Below, piece by piece: positions 21,691 to 32,427 of a stretch of 64,000 nt of DNA. Location: positions 134,001 to 198,000 of the forward strand of contig JASPKZ010007288.1 in NCBI GenBank assembly GCA_030220185.1, written 5' to 3'. A program made the position numbers and the translations under genes. Source of the DNA: Diploptera punctata. Its lineage: Eukaryota; Arthropoda; Insecta; Blattodea; Blaberidae. The notes beneath the pieces are model-generated. The model ran no database searches. It was not told the DNA's origin and saw nothing but the letters and a program-made list of their open reading frames with translations. Position 1 is the first letter of the stretch. Each line of letters starts with the position of its first letter.

Positions 21691-21703
21691 TATGATGATG
21701 ATG

Positions 21704-22835
21704 ACTTTTATTCCCTTTATTTTTGTATCTTGCACTAATATACGATAACGTCCACTCGTCTGGAATAGGATCTCCTTCTACCACCTGATTAAAAAGTCTA
21801 GTTAAAAATCTTATAATTCCTGAACCACCGTATTTAATTAGTTCCATGTTTATTCCTCATTGACCTGCCGCGTTTCCATTTTTTGCTGTTCTCAACACGA
21901 TTCTGGCCTCCTCTTCTGTTATAGGTTCTATTAAGTCACACTTTCCATTATCCAATGTAGCATAGTCTATAAATTCTCTCCTAGTTTCTGTTAAAAACAC
22001 TTTAAAATATTCCTGAAATGTTTTCATTGGTACTAAATTAAAACTCCGTCACATTATCATTTCACATGTTTGTAATTATCCTCAATGCTTGTGCCGACTT
22101 TGAATAGCTTACTGTATGCTCGATTTCTCCACATACCCTATTCCACATTTCTTTTTTGTGTTTCCTGACTACTGCTTTAACCGTTCTTTTAAGTACGTTA
22201 TAACTTGATAATCTTCATCTTTCTTGGAACTTAAATATTTTTTATATGAATTTTTCTTTTCTGTTATGATATCAAGTATTTCCTTATTCACCCAATGGTT
22301 TTTATGCTGTTTATCATTTTCCAGTCCACGTGCTTCTCTTGCTGCTTCATATATATATTTTTCCAAATGTTCATAAATAACGACCAAGTTCCAATCTTCA
22401 TCAAATTATAATTTTTCGGTGAGGCGTTGGGTATATAGATTTTTAATACTCTCACATTTTAGTAAATGTAGATTATATCTACATTTTTCTAATATTTAAT
22501 ATTTATATTTTGATCTTTATTTACCTTTTGCCTGTTTATAGGGCACACTATCCTAGCTGACAGCATATAATGATCCGTTTCACATTCGGGTCCTCGATTC
22601 ACTCTAACATCTTGAACTATAATATTTCACCGTTTCCTCATTATTACATAATCAATTATAGATCTTAGACCTTTAGTATGTTGTTCTCACATATATCTAT
22701 GCATGTCCCGATGTTTAAACATCGAATTCATATTAATTAGGTCATTCACTTTGCATTCTTCTTTTAAACGTTGTCCATTGTCATTCACAATATCTTCCCC
22801 ATATGGACCAAATATGTCTTCTGTCCCTTTTGCAA
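21704..22835 (-). mobile_element. Family C LINE copy C1, 5' half (split by B1)
   Basis: From the 5' side on the minus strand: an endonuclease end with EDIFGPYGEDIVNDNGQRL, IDYVIMRKR and ETDHYMLSARIVCP (about 22545-22820), a charged linker (22169-22387, ENDKQHKNHWVNKEILDII), then ELIKYGG and PDEWTLSYISARYKNKGNKS (21720-21847), which joins NYRGIS on the far side of B1. Several stops. The endonuclease N-terminus is missing; a GC-richer unknown block begins at 22836. Confidence 0.75.
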
Positions 22836-23380
22836 CTCTGCTATACCCCCGCATTTGTGGGACCTAACCAGAGCCTCAATTGCCGGTTTTCGGGATTCCT
22901 ATTGGGCCTTCTTGGCTACCGTAGCTGTCACGTGGAAACTAGTCCCAACCGTATATGACCCCAATAGGCTATTCCGAACTTCCCTTTGCCCACCCCCCGG
23001 GACATGGACAACTTACGTCGGATTTTGAGGGGCCATTGGCTCTTATAATTATTTTACACTTTTTTGTTGGACCAGCGATATTTAATTAATGCAATTCCGT
23101 CCGCCGATTCTTTGCATGTGTTCTAGAAACTTCTGCACAAATATCATAGCGGTTTACACCTCTTCCCTCAAGCCAAGTCTCAGTTGACATCACCACGCTG
23201 TTCACTAGTGCTTGGACCGTCTGAATGGAATGGCGTACTGCCAGAAAAGGCAGTTTGTAATAAAGTGTCGTAATATTGAAGATGCTATCATAACATGACA
23301 GTAGCTGAATTGTGATAAGAATTTGTAGAATAAAATTATACGTGACTTTTCACTTAAATGTTGGTACATTGTATTATAAA
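22836..23380. other. Unclassified: GC-rich block, then possible minus-strand coding relic
   Basis: 22840-23040 is clearly GC-richer than its surroundings and has an open plus-strand frame without recognisable domain. 23090-23215 read on the minus strand contains STETWLEGRGVNRYDIC, where ETWL recalls a LINE endonuclease; this is too short to assign. Confidence 0.3.
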
Positions 23381-23383
23381 ACG

Positions 23384-23501
23384 AATAATAATAATAATAA
23401 TAATTAATAATAATAATAACAGTAATAATAATACTACTACTACTAATAATAAGAGGAATAATAATACTAATAGTAATAATAATAAAAATAATAATGTTAG
23501 T
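23384..23501. repeat. (AAT)n-rich microsatellite at the E1 3' end
   Basis: Impure AAT/ACT/AAT arrays. On the minus strand this is the (TTA)n tail of the LINE that ends at 23502. Confidence 0.85.
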
Positions 23502-23718
23502 TTACTCTGCCAGAGTTAAGGCCATAAAGCCTTCTTTTCCACTCAACCAGCACAAACACAAATGAATATTTGCAAATACAGATATACACTATACTAATTA
23601 TAAACAGTTAAAGATACATTAAATGTTTATTTATACAAATGCATTGGACTTGACACAAGTAATTGTCCATAATTACGAGAAAACAAAAATATATATAATA
23701 AATTAATACAATAGAACA

Positions 23719-24027
23719 TTATAGCAGAACAGAAAGTTTGGCTCTTCCTTCCCAGTACCTATCCTTCAGCGTAGCAGAGTGAAATGCCTGACACTGTAGC
23801 AGGTGGTCTCTGTCCATGTTGGTGTTCGTTGAGCACAGTGGGCAATGAGGACTTCTGTAGATTCCAATCCGATGTAGATGAGCTGCAAGACAATCATGTC
23901 CTGCGTTTAGTCGGAAATATGCTACAGCTTCCTTTCGAGGTGCGTCTGGTGTAGTGTGTATGGTGTTTTTCCACTGTTTTTCTTGAATTCGGATCTGAAT
24001 ATTGGTTGAGAATGTGTTTTTTATCAT
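23719..24027 (-). CDS. E1 C-terminal zinc knuckle segment
   Basis: A 102-codon frame with NAGHDCLAAHLHRIG followed by CPLCSTNTNMDRDHLLQC, a C-x2-C-x8-H-x4-C knuckle, then a short basic tail ending LSVLL. This tail follows RNase H in I-like LINEs and may bind RNA. The RNase H domain upstream is separated by one or more stops. Confidence 0.7.
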   Translation of the reverse strand: MIKNTFSTNIQIRIQEKQWKNTIHTTPDAPRKEAVAYFRLNAGHDCLAAHLHRIGIYRSPHCPLCSTNTNMDRDHLLQCQAFHSATLKDRYWEGRAKLSVLL

Positions 24028-24059
24028 TTGATACAGTTTATTGCTAAGCTATAATATGT

Positions 24060-24518
24060 GTTTAAATTAGGTTGCTGTAAATTCATTGCTCCTCGTTTTG
24101 CCAGCATATCGGCTATTTCATTTCCATTGATTGCGGAGTGAGATGGTATCCATTGTAATACTACTGTCTTATGTTTTTGATAACGGTCAGTAAGTAGTTT
24201 ATTGCAATCTACTACTTCCTTGTTTTCAGCTGATTTTAATGATGCTATTGCTTGTATGGCAGCTTTGGAATCAGACAGAATGACGATATTGTCATTGATT
24301 TGTTGACGGCATATGATTTGTTAAAGTGCAGTATGAATTGCGTTTATTTCTCCATCAAAAGCCGATTTATTTGGTCCAAGTGGAGTGTATAGAGAGAAGA
24401 GTGAGCAATGGATTCCAGCTCCCACAGAGGCATTGTGATCGACTTTAGAGCCATCTGTATATATACGTAACCATTTAGAATGGGGTATTTTGTTTCTATT
24501 GTTTCCAGGGCACATCAT
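24060..24518 (-). pseudogene. E1 ribonuclease H domain
   Basis: Open at 24321-24518 as IYTDGSKVDHNASVGAGIH (catalytic D) and FDGEINAIHTAL (catalytic E), then after a stop SDSKAAIQAI (catalytic D) and LQWIPSH with NGNEIADMLAKRGA (histidine and final D). RNase H removes RNA from the hybrid made during reverse transcription. The order and catalytic residues are complete but a stop lies within the domain. Confidence 0.75.
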
Positions 24519-24784
24519 CTTAGTATTTGAGGGTTGGTGTTTGCTTTAATCAGTCCTTCTTCTAAGAGGTCTGGACTGTGCATAGGGATGTAGAGATTTA
24601 GAGGGTTATATTGTACAGGTAGTTTTTCGGGGTTATTTTGTATGTGATATTTACTTTGTAGCCCTATAGCATGTTGCAGAAAGCCTTATTGAGTTTTCAA
24701 TTTTCTATCATTGTTATGATAATTGGACCAGTATTTATCATCTGGGAGTCTGATCCATATATAATGGGCAGATAAATTTTGACT

Positions 24785-25530
24785 CACAGTTCAAAATAAG
24801 ATACCTTACTTTTTGCAGACGAACAAGTTCTAATATTTAGTTCAGAAGATGGTCTACAGAAATCGCTCTTTCAGTTAAATAACATTACACAGAAATATAA
24901 TTTCAAAATATGAATATGTAAAACGAAAATCCTAGCTGATAAGGGATCAGATACCATAAGAGCTAAAATAATTCTGGAGGGGAAACCCATTGAACAAGTG
25001 AACCATTTTAAATACCTGGGTTATGAAATCTCCTATTTTAAAATAGAAGATCTGTTTAACAAACTTAATAAATTTAATTATATATGTGGAACAATCAAAA
25101 GGATATTTAAAAGCACAAGAAAAGAAACAAAACTAAAATTTTATAAAGTAGTGGCAGTCCCCTTACTATTGTATGGTAGTGGATTTTGGGTTTTAACTAA
25201 AAGAGCAGAGAAGATCATAGAAGCAGCTGAAATGAGATATCTGAGAAGTGTGGCTGGTTGCAAACTTCTAGATAAGAGAAGAAGTGAAGATATTAGAAAT
25301 GAGCTAAATATCTTTAAACTCTTAGATAGAATAAAATAATCTAGAAAAATGGAAAGAACATGTTCAAAGATTATAAGATGATCGCATTCCCAAAATTATA
25401 CTTAAATACAAACCAAAAGGACGCAGGAATGTTGGTAGACTGAAGAAGAGATGGATCCAACATTTTAATGAGAATCTATAGACCGGAACAAGCCACATGG
25501 AATTCATCCGTGATTGTTGACGATGATGAG
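24785..25530 (+). mobile_element. Family B-like LINE 3' fragment B2
   Basis: Begins just before motif C (degenerate L-FADEQVLI) and runs through FKYLGYEISYFKIEDLFNKL, ETKLKFYKVVAVPLLLYGS, AAEMRYLRSVAGCKLL (open 24998-25339), then KWKEHVQRL and PKGRRNVGRLKKRW. It ends with a GACGATGATGAG tail. 5'-truncated, with stops before 24998 and after 25339. Lies back to back with the minus-strand D1. Confidence 0.75.
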
Positions 25531-26148
25531 TATACATGATTCTTTTTCCAAAACTTGTTTTAGGTCTCTTTGTAAAAATAGTGATCGTTTTCCCGCAGAT
25601 TCAGGCAAAATATTTTGTCGGTTTGTATCTAAGTACCTCCTCCTAATTTTTCTCCACACATCCATGCGATTTTCAGTCCCCTTTTCCCATACCCAAGCCA
25701 TTCCAATCTTTTGGAGTTCTGTCTTAACCTCGTCTGCCCAGAATTTCCCATTAGCGTTCCTAATTTGGTGGTCGTAACAAATTGCTCTGAGCTTTGTTTG
25801 TTCACCTTGGATTAGCCGCAACCAGTACTTGAGTACTCGAATTTTGCAATTTATGTCGTCCTAAAATGACCGAAATTCATATAAAATTCCACAGTTAGAA
25901 ACGGCCTTGCTATGTCCTGTAATATTTTTTTAGAAAATGCGTATATGCCTTATTTAGTATTTCGTTCTTTGAAAACCCCAAATCTCACTACCATAATGCA
26001 TTACTGGCCTCACCATCGCTTCATACATTTTTTCTAACGTACTAACTGGAATATCGGGCACTTTACTCAGAATACTAAGAATACTATTAAGTTGTCCCCT
26101 CCCTTTTAATAATGCTACATCAATATGTTTCTTCCACTTTCCGTTTAT

Positions 26149-26637
26149 TTACAACGTCGTACCAAGATATTCAAAATGTTTCACGTTTTCAAGTGTTTGA
26201 TCTCTGTATTTCCATTCCTCTGCTCTACCATACACGAACCCATTTTTGAACGCCATTGTTTTTGTCTTACTACTAATATTTACAGTCAATCCCCAATTCC
26301 TACAGTATATTTCCAGTCGGTCAAGACCTCTTTGCAATCCCTTGATTGTCTTGGAACAGATAATTAAATCAACGGCATACAACAGAACTGGGACTTTAAC
26401 ATTTCTTATCTTCGGAGCCTCAATGTCTCCTTCTAACTTTACGGCTGCTATATCATCAACGAATAGTTTAAATAGCATTGTTGACAAAATGGAGCCTTGT
26501 CTCACTCCCCGACTCGCTTGACTGCTCTCTGCGTTGTGCCTTTGGTCTACTATTATACAAAATCTAACATATTTATAAATTGTCATAAAGGCATGTATAA
26601 TTTTATGTGCAATCCTTTCCGATTTAATTTTTCCCAC
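26149..26637 (-). pseudogene. D1 reverse transcriptase palm segment with altered YADD
   Basis: A 162-codon frame. Motif B is SRGVRQGSILSTMLF (residues 43-57). Motif C reads LLYAVDLIICS: the catalytic pair DD is V-D here, so the first metal-binding aspartate is lost. Then GLTVNISSKTKTMAF and HFEYLGTTL (motifs D and E). Motif A lies upstream beyond the frame start, near 26670 (FVDFMMAFDTVDR-like). Even without other lesions this palm would be inactive. Confidence 0.72.
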
Positions 26638-27129
26638 AGTGCACTTCGGTCCACAGTATCAAATGCCATCATAAAATCAACGAATGCCCAAAGTAATTTA
26701 CCTCTCTTGTTTTACAGATCCATCAATTAATGTTCTCAGAACGAATAGGTTGTCCACTGTGGAGTACCCTTCTCTAAAACCTGCCAGATATTCTGAAATA
26801 CTATTGTAAACTTTAGCCCATTGTCTCCACTTTGGCCCATTGTCTCATTCGTTCGTTATGCACTTTACAATATATTCTTCCGAACACTGACAAGAGGCAA
26901 ATTCCCCTATAACGTTCTGGTTTAGGAGACCCACCTTTCCCTTTGTATAGCGGTTGGATTACACCTGTCGCCCAGGCTTCCGGATAATTTCCTCCATTAA
27001 ATCATTTGTTGAACGCAGTTTCCAAAACTTCTAATTATTTATTTGATTATATCATATTATTTAAGAATTCTCCTGGTAATCCGTCAATTCCAGGTGCTTT
27101 ACCGTTTTTTAAACCTTTAATGGAAGAAA

Positions 27130-27600
27130 TCACTTCATTTTCGAGATACCCTGATCTAGTAATGGTATATATATTGCGTCATGGATCTCCACTATATTTC
27201 CTTGATTATATCTTAACCCCTCACCTCCCAGCACCCTAACACAGTAGTTTTTCCATTCCCCGGGCGATATGTTTTTCCTAATTATGTTCTTTACTTTGAG
27301 TTCTCTTATCGCTTTCCACATTTCCGTACAGTTCCCACTTTCAGTCGCGGTTTTCATTTCCTCTGATTTCTTATTTTGCCATTCTAGTTTTGTTTCACTT
27401 AAAAATTCTTTGTATTCCTTTCTCTGCTGCGCATATATGTTTCTGTTTTCATCTGTGCTTTCTTTTATAAACTTTAAGAGACTATTTTCGACACATTTCT
27501 TCTTCTTTCTACAAATGTTATTGTACCACCCTTTGTCCTTCTGGTTCATTGTGCATTTAACCTTGAATTTTTCCCCAGCTTTTTGAAAATATTCTGTCAA
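27130..27600 (-). pseudogene. D1 linker between endonuclease and reverse transcriptase
   Basis: A 156-codon charged frame with KDKGWYNNICRKKKKCVENS and later ENCTEMWKAIRELKVKN-like residues and a VLGGEGLRYNQGN stretch. This region joins endonuclease to palm in LINE polyproteins and has no catalytic role that I can name. Confidence 0.55.
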
Positions 27601-28506
27601 AGTTTCAATAATTTCATCCCCGCTAAGATCATTTATTTGTAAATCCTGTATTAGTGTCTACATACACCTGATAAATTCTTCTCTCCGATCCTCAATCCAC
27701 TGGAAACGGGTAATTGGCCGTAATGTTGTTGCCATCCCATCAGTAACTGTCTCCCTAATATATTTTATATTTAAAATAAGTTTGTTTGGGAAATGGTGAG
27801 ATACGATACCGGAAACTATACAGAAATTACTTAGTATTTGAATCATGTCTTGTGTGCATAATGTATAATCGATTACACTCCCCCTTTTCTATTAATAAAT
27901 GTCAGTTCTCCATGTTTATCTTCCCCCTACTTCCCGTTCTAAATTTCAAGTTCAAATGCATCGCAAAAGCTTACAATTGATTTCCTTCTGAATTTTTATT
28001 TTATCTTTACTGGTCCTATCCTCAACTCGTGTTTCATTATCATCTGTTTTTAAAGTGATATGTTCTCTCCCAATCCTACAGTTAAAGTCCCCTAAAATTA
28101 GTATTCCAGCTTCCGGAATCCTATCTTATATATCCGCCAACAGATCCGACAATTCCACGAAAAAATTTGGATTGGCGTACCTAGAAGTTAGTGCTTGCCG
28201 GTAAATGGACAACATACAAATTTCTGCTCCGCCTTCTTTGTAATAAACACAAATTGCCTCTTTTAAATGAGGATTGATCTCTTTAATATAGGGGTCTATA
28301 TATTCCTTATATATAAGGGCAACAACTCCTGGATATCTGCCTCTATTCCTTTTGTTTGACTACCCTTGAAATATCCTTTCATATTATTTATATTTACTCA
28401 TTCATCACCCTTAATCCATGTCTCTGATAAAGCTAATACATCAAAAGTCTCAATAAACTCCACACATTTGTCCTTTGAAAGTTTTTGTTTTAACCCCTCA
28501 ATATTC

Positions 28507-29515
28507 TTAGAAATCCTCAAATATGATGGCATCCCAGACCAACTTATAAAAGCTACATATGATATTTATAAGCTTAATTACACCCAAGTTAAGTATGAAA
28601 ATAAGATCTCTGAATGCAGACTAATTAATCAAGTAGTTAGACAAGGAGTTTTACCAAAACTCTTCATAATATACATGAACTAAATTATTAAAGAATGGAG
28701 ACTACAACCACATGGCAGTAAAAAAAAATTAATTAATAATTAAAAAATTAAAGAAAAGTTTTAAATTGAATACCACATAATAGTTTTTATAATTTAGACT
28801 CCCTATTACTTGCAGGTGACATTTTGTTTATAGCGAATTCACAAGATGGCCTACAATATTCAGTCAACTCTTTTCACCAAATTTCAATAAACTATAACTT
28901 GGAAATCTCAACAGAAAAATCTAAAGTCATGGCTTTGCTAGGAAAAGACCCAGGTCGCAGTAAAATTGTATTAATAATAAAATAATAGAACAAACCAACA
29001 CATTTAACTATCTCGGGTACCAAGTTACATACGAAGAGGAAAATGATTTTAGTCAAAAATTTATAAAATGTAACAGAGTAACAGGAATTATATATAATAT
29101 TTTCAAGCCAAACACAGTACAGCAACACTCACGAACTAGAATTTATAAAACACTGGCCAGACCCATATTATGTTACGGCAGTTAGGCCTGGACAATTTGC
29201 AGTATAGATGAACAAAGACTAACTGTGGCAGAAATGAAATTTATGAGACGTACGGCAAGGTACTCAAGAACAGACCATAAAAGGAATTCTGAGATTCTCA
29301 AAGAATTACAAACAGAATCAGTCATGGAATATATACAAAAATACAGAAACAGCTGGAAATCTCACGTAAGAAGAATGGGCAGAACAAGAATACCACGTCA
29401 AATTTTAAATTACCAGCCACCAGGCAACATATCTTTGGGCAGACCCTTCAAACGTTGGTTTGAGGCCATAATAGACCACTAGGTCTATCACATGAGAGGA
29501 ACAATAATAAGAAGA
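28507..29515 (+). mobile_element. Family B-like LINE 3' fragment B3
   Basis: Starts inside the palm at FLEILKYDGIPDQLIKATYDIY, passes VRQGVLPKLFIIYMN (motif B, 28630-28680), a broken motif C near 28815 (L-AGDILF), ISTEKSKVMA, FNYLGYQV, ILCYG and AEMKFMRRTARYSRTD, then SWKSHVRRMGRTRIPRQ and SLGRPFKRW (open 29225-29482). The tail is GAAGAAG-like at 29508. 5'-truncated directly against D1. Confidence 0.75.
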
Positions 29516-29726
29516 AGAATTGTGTGAAGAATAAATACGTAATGAACACTACAAAGTGTTGTTTTTCCATTTATGATTTGATTTAAACGAATCTGATCCT
29601 TCAAGTAGAAATATATATATTTAAACTGTAAACAAAATATTGACGGCTTTTTTCGATATTTCTACTACTAAAAAATGAAGTTTTCAGGGGAATGAATACA
29701 ATAGTTCAACTAAGCAAAACTAACGT
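29516..29726. other. Short unassigned gap
   Basis: AT-rich, nothing recognised. Confidence 0.5.
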
Positions 29727-30015
29727 ACTGGCCCTATCCAATCCGTAGGTTCATGGTCGCGTACATATAAGTTCTCCGTACATCCCCATCGTGATGTAAT
29801 GTTTTCCAATCATCCACTGTATAATCTACTTCTCTCAAATCATAATTAATGTTATTCTCTCACCTCTTTCTTGGTCTACCAACTGGCCAATTTCCCTAGG
29901 TTTCCTACGAGAAGGCTCCATTGCATCTCTTTCATTCCCAATTCGTGCCATATCTCCTACACATGACAGTCTACGGGACTTGAGTGTTCTTAATATTTTT
30001 GGTTTCCTATAAAGC
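29727..30015 (-). mobile_element. Family A 3' fragment A8
   Basis: Minus-strand last about 290 bases of family A coding region, from the RKP block to the stop codon region (complement of ACTGGCCCTATCCAATCCG). Diverged from A3 and A6 at many positions, 5'-truncated. Confidence 0.7.
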
Positions 30016-30494
30016 TTACTTTAATGAAGTTTCTAAGAATAAAAACTCTAACTAACTAACTCACTGGCACAATCGAACCCGTCGTTTCATAGCCGCGCGG
30101 ATATAAGATCTCCATATATCCCTATTCTGAGCCAATATTTTTCAATCATCCCCTGTTTAATCTAATTCCCTCAAATCATAGTTAACGTTATTCTCCCACC
30201 TCATTCGTGGTCTACCAACTGGGCGTTTTCCCTCTGGGTTTCCTACATGATGTTTCCCTGCAACGTCTTTCATTCCCCATTTGTGTCACATGTCCTGCCC
30301 ATCGCAGTCTACGAGACTTAACTATTCTCATTATATCTGGCTTCCTATAAAAGTCATGTAATTCTCTGTTATTCAGCCTTCTCCATTCACCTGTGTGTTC
30401 ATCTCTCTTTGGTCCAAAAATTTTCCTGAGAACTTTATTCTCAAATACTCGTAATCTCCTTTCCTCCCTTAAAGTAAGAATCCGTGTTTCGCAT

Positions 30495-30505
30495 CCATAT
30501 AATAT
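30495..30505. repeat. SINE target-site duplication, left copy
   Basis: CCATATAATAT, repeated exactly at 30833-30843. Confidence 0.75.
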
Positions 30506-30832
30506 TCATGCATCCATAGTAATTCTGCCCGAAGGCAGGTCTTTCACTGTATTCATAGCATTTTCATGCTATGCGTGCAGTTTTACTAGGGAATTGTAGG
30601 TGTAGTAGCTTCCCGCTCTTTTCAAATCCAGTGAAGGATGATGATGATAATGATAAGGATGGCCATATGATTTCGGGGACGGATTGGGCCTTAAAGTTTT
30701 CCTGACATTTTTTTACAGGTGAGAAAAAACCCCGATAAGAACCTCAACCAGAAAAACTGCCCCGACCGGGGATCGAACCCTGGCCCGCTGCGCGAAAAGG
30801 CAGCACGTTACCTCAAGACCACAGCGGTGGAC
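30506..30832 (-). mobile_element. tRNA-derived SINE (S3) inserted in A9
   Basis: 327 bp. Minus-strand head has an A box-like GTGGTCTTGAGGTAACGTGC and a clean B box GGGTTCGATCCCC, in the right order for a pol III promoter. Then GGTTGAGGTTCTTATCGGGG and TTTTTTCTCACCTGT, and a body that includes the complement of CCGAAGGCAGGTCTTTCACTG. 11 bp exact target-site duplication. Related pieces are at 35.2 kb (body) and 53.9 kb (head). Confidence 0.82.
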
Positions 30833-31090
30833 CCATATAATATAACTGGTAGAATAATAGTTTTATATATTTGCAGTTTAACTTTTCTTAAAAGGAGTTG
30901 GGAAGTCAAGAGTCTCTGTAATGCATAATAACACGCAATTCCTGAATTCAGCCCATGATTAATTTCCTTGTGCATCTCATTCCTGTTTGTGATTATTTTT
31001 CCTAGGTACTTGAATTTAGCCACTTCCTCAAAATTTCCCTCATTTGTCATTAGCTCTCCATTTCCATTATATAAATTTCTAAGCATAAAA

Positions 31091-32250
31091 AATGTAATTG
31101 ATTTTATATAATTTTACTTTAAAATATATTTTGTACACCCTATTACATAAGTGTTTAAAAATAACCAGAATGACGAAAACTTGTAATTATCGGCTTTTTG
31201 TTAGTTACCGTCATGCTGAATTGAAATGGTGACCATGAATTTACATTAAAATAGCTCTACGATCGACCTCTCTTCTCTACATTCGTTTTCCCTACAGCTT
31301 CACAAAAATTCCCAGAGAGTATTAAAGTAGGCCTACCACTCTTCAAGTAAAACAATCAGGTCCCATGTTTAGCCTTAGACATGTTTGTTCTCTCATAAAT
31401 ACATGTTCCACTAATCGCGTTTCACTTCTTCTTCTCATTCTACATCTTGAGTTATTCATCCCATAAGTTCTATACAGCACAAAATTTGTATGTCCTAATG
31501 TGACTGATCAATTTTCTAACAGATCATGTTACTGTGCAATTGTCCACATTTATTCTTAAGATTTTCACGGCTTACGTTGTATCGTTTTTTAAGTCAACAT
31601 TTGCCATTTATTAACAGTATGGGGTTGACAATCTCCTTTGCTGAACAAATAATATTAGTCCATTCTGACGGTGTTGTGATCATATCACTTTTAAGCATTC
31701 CTTTTCTTCCCCATTTTCAATTGTCGCGTGCATTTTGTCGCCTTAATTTTGTGATACTTGATGATTGAATGACTAATTTTAAGTCGTGAACACACTGAAA
31801 ATAAAGTGATTGCTATTATACTGTCCAGTGCAATGATTACTGTAGAATACAATATCTTGCAAATTACATAAGTTTTAAGATAATCATGTACAATCTTCCT
31901 TCATCGTGTCACGTCTATTTTCATTATTTATAGTGCCAAATTTAGCAACAGCACAGTTTGTTACATGCACTGTACGAATATACTGTGAAATCCTAGAATG
32001 TTAGAGGTCTTTTTTGTAAAGCTGTGAACTACTTCCGCATAGTGTCGGAAAGGTAAGCTTGAAGGTCATATAAGCAAACCTTAATTATTGCATCTGAAAC
32101 TTAACTTTTCTCAGATAGTTATTATTTTTGGATGTTGTGAATTACAATCTCTTTGGTATGGCCCTACATCAAATCTTCATTTTTAGTTGGCTCACATAAA
32201 ATACACTCATTTTGTTTGGAGAAAACATTATGTATTAAAGTTGAAGTAAG
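31091..32250. other. No gene seen
   Basis: AT-rich; the open frames are short and without domain. Confidence 0.5.
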
Positions 32251-32427
32251 TACGTATTCTGTCATACAGGTGGGGATTGCGATTTCAATTCACCAGTCCT
32301 TGTATATAAAACAAATCAAGCTAACATTTGAACTGCCAGTACGTATTCTGTCATACAGGTGGGGATTGCGATTTCAATTCACCAGTCCTTGTATATAAAA
32401 CAAATCAAGCTAACATTTGAACTGCCA
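32251..32427. repeat. Perfect 89 bp tandem duplication
   Basis: Units at 32251-32339 and 32340-32427 are identical except for the very last base. The unit starts TACGTATTCTGTCATACAGG. In a window where every other repeat pair is diverged, this is either very recent or an assembly artefact. Confidence 0.95.

Larger units (their letters stand above)
18522..21703 (+). mobile_element. Family B LINE copy B1, full length, nested in C1
   Basis: A 3.18 kb APE-type LINE with a 5' leader of about 285 bases, one original ORF now broken in the reverse transcriptase, and a (ATG)n tail (21691-21703). Endonuclease is open (18808-19635), the linker is open (19599-20321), and the reverse transcriptase and C-terminus follow in fragments to about 21675 (DFKSRWMQHVHRM, GRRRPGRPLKRLLDG). 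A 9 bp target-site duplication and the restored family C frame on both sides prove that it inserted into C1. It is the best-preserved family B copy here. Confidence 0.88.
23502..24768 (-). mobile_element. Family E LINE copy E1: RNase H and zinc knuckle, 5'-truncated
   Basis: Minus-strand 3' part of an I/R1-like LINE. It begins within the post-RT region (RLPDDKYWSNYHNND), continues to a ribonuclease H domain and ends in a C2HC knuckle and 3' UTR. The last about 50 bases of the element form a hairpin-capable AAGGC-TTTAT-GGCCTT sequence that is also found at the end of the unrelated family F element at 62.97 kb. 5' truncation is abrupt at about 24768. Confidence 0.8.
25535..28505 (-). mobile_element. 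Family D LINE copy D1, nearly complete but decayed
   Basis: Minus-strand LINE of about 3 kb. Endonuclease at its 5' end: FETFDVLALSETWIKGDE-like residues near 28440, VVALIYKEYIDPYIKEI, and ILGDFNCRIGRE near 28090. Linker near 27130-27600 contains YNNICRKKKKCVENS and a LEWQNKKSEEM stretch. Reverse transcriptase follows with motif B GVRQGSILSTMLFKLF and a damaged motif C at 26388. The C-terminus (25504-25821) reads KRRYLDTNRQNILPES-like. Endonuclease and tail recall CR1/L2-group LINEs; clade is not certain. Confidence 0.72.
30047..31090 (-). mobile_element. Family A 3' fragment A9, split by a SINE
   Basis: Two collinear parts (30047-30505 and 30833-31090) cover the family A C-terminus from the KYLGKIITNRNEMHKEI block to the end. 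On the plus strand its tail reads CTAACTAACTAACTCACTGG, i.e. (TTAG)n-type tail after the stop on the minus strand. The SINE at 30506-30832 interrupts it with an 11 bp duplication. 5' truncation near 31090 right after NSLYN-like residues. Confidence 0.75.

Noticed and set aside
22771..23028. Host exon in the GC-rich block
   Set aside because: No splice context, no domain, and flanked by LINE sequence; kept only as unclassified.
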